Source of the DNA: a bacterium | GTDB lineage: Bacteria; Blakebacterota; Blakebacteria; Blakebacterales; Blakebacteraceae | Assembly (NCBI GenBank): GCA_025774205.1 | Contig: JALGWK010000016.1 | Span: 1 to 12,776 of the forward strand | Length of the DNA: 12,776 nucleotides | Reading direction: 5' to 3' | Part shown: one piece after another, positions 6,764 to 12,776 of the stretch | Layout of the letters: each line of letters opens with the position of its first letter | How positions within the stretch are numbered: the first letter of the stretch is position 1 | Program-made: the position numbers and the translations under genes | The notes under the pieces: generated by a model | Databases searched by the model: none | What the model was told of the DNA's origin: nothing | The model's input: the letters and a program-made list of their open reading frames with translations, nothing else

Positions 6764-9123
6764 GCCGTTACGATCTCGACCGCCTCTCCTTCACAGATCT
6801 CCTGGAGAGGATCGCCGGAGGCACCTGGTCTCCGCGGGGCAATCGGCTCCTTCAGAACACCCGACCGCTTGGTGATATCGACGCGGTGCATGACCATCAG
6901 CAGGTCGTTGCCGAGGTGGGCCGGGCCATCGACGGTCAGCCCCGGATCCCCTTCACTGAACTCCCCGACGCAGATGAACACCTGAAACGACTCCAGCAGA
7001 GCGGTGCGGTCCTGGACGGGGGTGCCCTCCGGGAGCTGGGCAACGTGGTGCGCGCCCTCGATGAACTGGGGAGCTGGACCGCCGCCAATGGCCCGGAACA
7101 GCTGCCGACGGTCGGGCGGCTTCATGGTTTTCCCGGCCGGTACGCGACTGAAAACGAACGGCTTGACCGGGCGATCGACCGGGACGGCAGCATCAGGGAT
7201 GACGCCACCGACCTGCTCGCCTCCCTGCGGAAACGACTGGTGCGGCTGCAGGAGAACGTTCGGCAGAGTGCTCACGAGATCACCGAACGTCTCTACCGGG
7301 AGGGTCTGGCACAGGAGCCTGAACCGGCTCTGCGGGAAGGTCGATACGTGGTCTCGGTGCGGGCCGAATCGCAGGGCACCATCGCCGGTGTTGTCATCGA
7401 CCGCTCGCGGAGCGGCCAGTCAGTCTTCATCGAACCGCGCGAGGTCTCCGAGATGGCCCTCGAGTTGAAGGAGATCCGCCGGGACGAGGCCAGGGAAACC
7501 GAGCGGATACTCACCGAATTGAGCGCCATGCTGGCCGAGCGGGTCGTGGAGATAGACCTCGATCTCGACCGGTTGGCTGTTCTCGACGCGGCGCAGGCAG
7601 CGGCCCGTTACCGTGAAGCAGGGCCCTTCATGCTTCCCACCGTATCAGGGGACGGGGATCTGATCCTCCTTGAAGCCCGCCACCCCCTCCTGGCAGCCTC
7701 ACACGGGGCTGCAGAGGTTGTTCCGCTCAGTCTGAGCCTCACCGGGGAAGCCCGCACACTGGTCATCTCGGGCCCGAATTCAGGGGGGAAGACGGTGGCC
7801 CTCCAGACCATCGGTTTCTGTGCCGCGCTCGCCCTCTGCGGCCTGCCGATCCCGGCCTCGGAAGAGAGTCGATTGCCATGGCTGGAGCGGTTGCACGTGG
7901 ATATCGGCGATGAACAATCGATCGAAACCGATCTCTCCACCTTCACGGCGCGACTGCGCCGAATCCGTGAAATGCTGGACAGCGGTGCTGGTCCCCGCCT
8001 CAACCTGATCGATGAAGCAGGGGCGGGTACCGATCCGGCCCAGGGAGCGGCCCTGGCCATCGCGATCCTGGAAGAACTGACTGCGGACGGATCGTGGGTC
8101 GTGTGCATTACCCATGATGGTCGTATCAAGGCTCACGCCGCGCAGGCCGACGGCATGGCCAACGGCCGGATGATCTTCTCCAGCGAGGCCCTCACACCGA
8201 CCTACGAGTACCGCCACGGAGAACCGGGCCGATCATTCGCGTTCGAGATCGCCGAGCGATCGGGTATCCCGGCGCCGATCGTCGAACGGGCCCGTGAACT
8301 CCTGGGTCCGGCAGGTGACAACCTCGAGCGCGCTCTCAGGGAAGCCGAAGCCACCCGGGAACGGTTGTCGGAACTGGAGAACAGGGCGGCCGCCGATGCC
8401 CGGAAGGCAGAACTGGCCCGCCGGGAACACGAGCACCTGGCCAGGGATCTCGCTGACAACGAGAAGAGGGAGCGTAAGCGGGCGGCGGAGACCGCCGCGG
8501 ACATCATCAGTGACGCCCGCCGGACCGTGGAACGGGTAGTAAGGGAGATACGTGAGTCGGACGCCTCCGCTGATGTCATCAGAGCGGCGCACGACGCGAT
8601 CAGATCCGAGACGGAACGGGTGGAGACACTGCAGGACGAGTCGGTCGAGGAGGCACCGTTCGAGAAGGGTGACGTCACCGTCGTGGAGGGTATGACGGTC
8701 TACCTGAAGGGGCTGGAGCGGCCCGCGCAGGTCCTGAACGTCGACGGCAGAAGGGTCCGGGTCAGGGCGGGCTCCATATCGCTCGATGTCGCCCTGGCCG
8801 ATGTCGAACCTGCCCCGGACGAACCGGTCACTCCCCGGCAGGTCGTCGTCCAGGCGCCGACCAGGCAGACTGCCCTGACCCTCGACATCATCGGACAACG
8901 GGCCGAGGAAGCCAGAAACACCCTCGAAAAATATCTCGATGACGCTCTGCTCAGCGGTCTCTCCCGGGTACGGATCATCCACGGATCGGGAGCCGGCGTG
9001 CTGCGACGGGTGGTTGACGAGGTCCTGCGTGACCACGACCAGGTCTCGGAGTACGGCGTCGAGATGGACACCCCCGGCGGCACCGGTGTCACCTGGGTGA
9101 AACTGGAAGGGGCTCAGGCATGA
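6760..9123 (+). CDS. mutS2: Endonuclease MutS2 (MutS-like ATPase with C-terminal Smr domain)
   Basis: A 787-residue MutS paralogue that lacks the mismatch-recognition domain. MutS2 proteins suppress recombination and, in Bacillus, act on collided ribosomes; which applies here is unknown. The N-terminal core and clamp region is followed by the ATPase. Walker A is GPNSGGKT at 338-345, the signature EQSIETDLSTFTARL follows at about 387-401, Walker B is LNLIDEAGAGTDP at 414-426, and THDG comes next. A charged, Arg/Glu-rich coiled coil spans about 510-620, then a small beta domain with VTVVEGMTVYLKG. The Smr domain (about 705-785) has HGSGAG at 741-746. Its first motif, usually LDLRG, is read LDIIG (708-712), losing the Arg. 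GTG start overlaps yqeY and ATGA overlaps dnaG. Confidence 0.96.
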   Translation: MSRYDLDRLSFTDLLERIAGGTWSPRGNRLLQNTRPLGDIDAVHDHQQVVAEVGRAIDGQPRIPFTELPDADEHLKRLQQSGAVLDGGALRELGNVVRALDELGSWTAANGPEQLPTVGRLHGFPGRYATENERLDRAIDRDGSIRDDATDLLASLRKRLVRLQENVRQSAHEITERLYREGLAQEPEPALREGRYVVSVRAESQGTIAGVVIDRSRSGQSVFIEPREVSEMALELKEIRRDEARETERILTELSAMLAERVVEIDLDLDRLAVLDAAQAAARYREAGPFMLPTVSGDGDLILLEARHPLLAASHGAAEVVPLSLSLTGEARTLVISGPNSGGKTVALQTIGFCAALALCGLPIPASEESRLPWLERLHVDIGDEQSIETDLSTFTARLRRIREMLDSGAGPRLNLIDEAGAGTDPAQGAALAIAILEELTADGSWVVCITHDGRIKAHAAQADGMANGRMIFSSEALTPTYEYRHGEPGRSFAFEIAERSGIPAPIVERARELLGPAGDNLERALREAEATRERLSELENRAAADARKAELARREHEHLARDLADNEKRERKRAAETAADIISDARRTVERVVREIRESDASADVIRAAHDAIRSETERVETLQDESVEEAPFEKGDVTVVEGMTVYLKGLERPAQVLNVDGRRVRVRAGSISLDVALADVEPAPDEPVTPRQVVVQAPTRQTALTLDIIGQRAEEARNTLEKYLDDALLSGLSRVRIIHGSGAGVLRRVVDEVLRDHDQVSEYGVEMDTPGGTGVTWVKLEGAQA

Positions 9124-10875
9124 GATTCGATGAGCACTTCCTGGAAGAGATCCGCACCGCCACCGACATCGTCGACGTCATCAGCCCCTATGTAAAACTG
9201 AAGAAGAAGGGTCGGAACTGGTTCGGTCTCTGCCCCTTCCACAACGAGAAGACCCCCTCGTTCAGCGTTCAGCGGGAACGAGGCATGTACTACTGCTTCG
9301 GCTGCGGAGTGGGGGGCAATGCCATCACCTTCCTGGTGGAACATGACGGGATGACCTTCCCCCAGGCGGTGGAAGAACTGGCCGGTCGGGCTGGTATCGC
9401 GCTGCCGAAACGTGAGCCCGGAGTGGAAGCGCGCGAGCGGGATCGGGATCAGATCTGGAGTGCCCTCGAAGAGGCCGCACTCTTCTACCAATCCCAGCTG
9501 AAGAGTGAGTCGGGCAGGGAGGGAGTTGCCTACCTGAAGAGCCGGGGAATCACCGGAATCACGGCCAGGACATTCCGACTCGGTTTCGCGCCGGAAGGCT
9601 GGGACGCGCTTCTCCGTCATATGAAGCAGAAAGGGTTCTCTGAAGCGCTGCAGGAGCAGGCAGGCCTCATCAAGCCGCGTGACGGGGGAGGATTCTACGA
9701 CGCCTTCCGGAACCGGCTTGTCTTCCCGTTCATGGACCGCCGTGGCCGCGTCTGCGGATTCGGCGGCAGAACCCTGGAGGACACCGACCGGGCGCCGAAG
9801 TACCTCAACAGCCCCGAAACGGCCGTCTACCATAAAGGGAGTGTTCTTTACGGCCTTCCCCAGGCGGTGGAAACAATGCTGAAGGAGGAACGCGGCCTGC
9901 TGGTGGAAGGACAATTCGATGTCATGAGCCTCCACCAGGCCGGGATCATGGGGGTTGTCGCCGCCAGCGGAACGGCCTTCACCAACCAGCAGTCGCTGGT
10001 TTTGAAACGACTTGTGAAGCGGGTCCTCCTCCTCTTCGATTCCGACGCCGCCGGGCTGAAAGCGGCGTTCCGTTCCTACGGCAGCCTCGTCAGGGAAGGT
10101 CTCGATGTTTCGTTCCTGCCGATGCCGCACGGCGAGGACCCCGACACGATGATCCGGAACGAGGGAGCCGAGGCATTCCGCTCCCGGATCCGGCACGCCA
10201 GCGGGATCGTGTCCTTCTGGTTCGATTCGCTCGGGATGACGTTGGAGGAGATGGACGTGGGAGCGCGGGCATCAGCCACCCGGGACCTGCTCGATTATCT
10301 GCGTCATGACATCGATACCCTGCGGCTCGATCTCAATCTCCAGGAGATCTCCTCCCGGGTTGGTATCGAGGAAAACACTCTTCGGCGGGAGATGCAGACC
10401 ATCACCTCCCGCGAAGCCCCATATGAGGAAAAACGGGCGGGGGAGTCTGCTGTTCTGCCCCTGACGCCGCCGGCACGGATCGAAAGTGACCTGTTGAGGC
10501 TGCTCCTCGCCGGCGGTGAATTGAGCCGGGAGGTTCTGACCGGTGTCACCAGCGAAGATTTCAAGGACGGCCGGGCATCCGCCCTGTTCGCGCGGATCAG
10601 GGATGATTTCGAGAGTGAGGGATCGGTAAGTATCGATCGCCTGCTGGAGGTCACTGAACCCGCCGAACGGGGTCTTATAGCATCTCTGCTGGCTGAAGAT
10701 GCTGCGATCCCGACCGAAGAAGATACAGCCATTGTGGAGCAGTTCCTGCACAGCGTGGAGGGTCGAAAGAGGAAGGACCGGCGACGCCGGTTGAAAGCCT
10801 CGATCGATCAGGCCAGGCGGGCCGGGGACAACGAGACAGTCGAGCGGTTGTTGAAAGAGTACCAGGAGATGAGCA

Positions 10876-10883
<8 letters not shown>
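9120..10883 (+). CDS. dnaG: DNA primase DnaG
   Basis: A 587-residue primase that synthesises RNA primers at the replication fork (E. coli 581). The N-terminal CHC2 zinc finger is complete: C38 and H41 in [12 protein letters not shown]59 and C62 in [10 protein letters not shown]. The RNA-polymerase core contains [22 protein letters not shown] and KYLNSPET. The TOPRIM centre has the glutamate in VEGQFD (E263), the paired aspartates in DSDAAG (D307, D309), and EDPD (339-342). These replace the more common VEGYMD, DGDRAG and KDPDE-like forms but keep the metal-binding acids. The C-terminal helicase-binding region (about 440-587) is poorly conserved, as usual. ATG at 9120 overlaps the mutS2 stop, and the last codons of dnaG contain the start signals of rpoD. 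Confidence 0.97.
10864..10869 (+). promoter_or_regulatory. Ribosome binding site that sets the TTG start of rpoD
   Basis: AGGAGA lies inside the final codons of dnaG, 6 bases before the TTG at 10876. The rpoD frame has a TGA at 10870-10872, so the start must lie downstream of it, and TTG 10876 is the first possible start codon. The next candidate, GTG at 10939, would remove 21 residues of region 1.1 and has no comparable Shine-Dalgarno. Confidence 0.8.

Positions 10884-12776
<1,893 letters not shown>

Overview
The window is a dense, entirely plus-strand stretch of bacterial core genes. It contains no mobile elements, no CRISPR array, and no tRNA or rRNA gene that I can see. Base composition is GC-rich (roughly 60% by eye) and looks even from gene to gene. 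The housekeeping sigma factor carries a long insert between regions 1.2 and 2, as in Gram-negative-type RpoD proteins. Together with the perfect CIRCE/HrcA system this suggests a GC-rich, non-Firmicute, non-actinobacterial lineage. A Gemmatimonadota-like or related uncultured phylum is possible, but the sequence alone does not settle it.

Layout: (1) Bases 2-1512 hold the 3' part of a neurotransmitter:sodium symporter (NSS) transporter gene, overlapped by a 40-codon gene for a single-span membrane peptide resembling MetS-type NSS small subunits. (2) Bases 1526-1587 hold a sigma-70 promoter whose predicted start point coincides with a perfect CIRCE operator. (3) Bases 1656-6074 hold hrcA-grpE-dnaJ-prmA-rsmE, a heat-shock operon running into two ribosome-modification methyltransferase genes. 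dnaK, often found between grpE and dnaJ, is absent: only 3 bases separate them. (4) Bases 6075-6304 are the largest non-coding gap and contain an inverted repeat with three related arms. (5) Bases 6305-12776 hold yqeY-mutS2-dnaG-rpoD, a version of the macromolecular-synthesis cluster. Every junction overlaps by 4-8 bases. rpoD starts at a TTG inside dnaG and runs off the window end.

How the genes work together: HrcA represses its own operon at CIRCE. GrpE and DnaJ are the nucleotide-exchange factor and J-protein for a DnaK encoded elsewhere. PrmA and RsmE methylate ribosomal protein L11 and 16S rRNA and probably share the transcript. The second block couples a YqeY-family protein, MutS2, primase and the primary sigma factor, probably from one transcript with translational coupling.

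I found no convincing new biological system. The points most worth a second look are the small NSS-associated peptide, the dnaK-less heat-shock operon joined to a cluster lacking rpsU, the repeat-bearing leader before yqeY, and the easily missed TTG start of rpoD.
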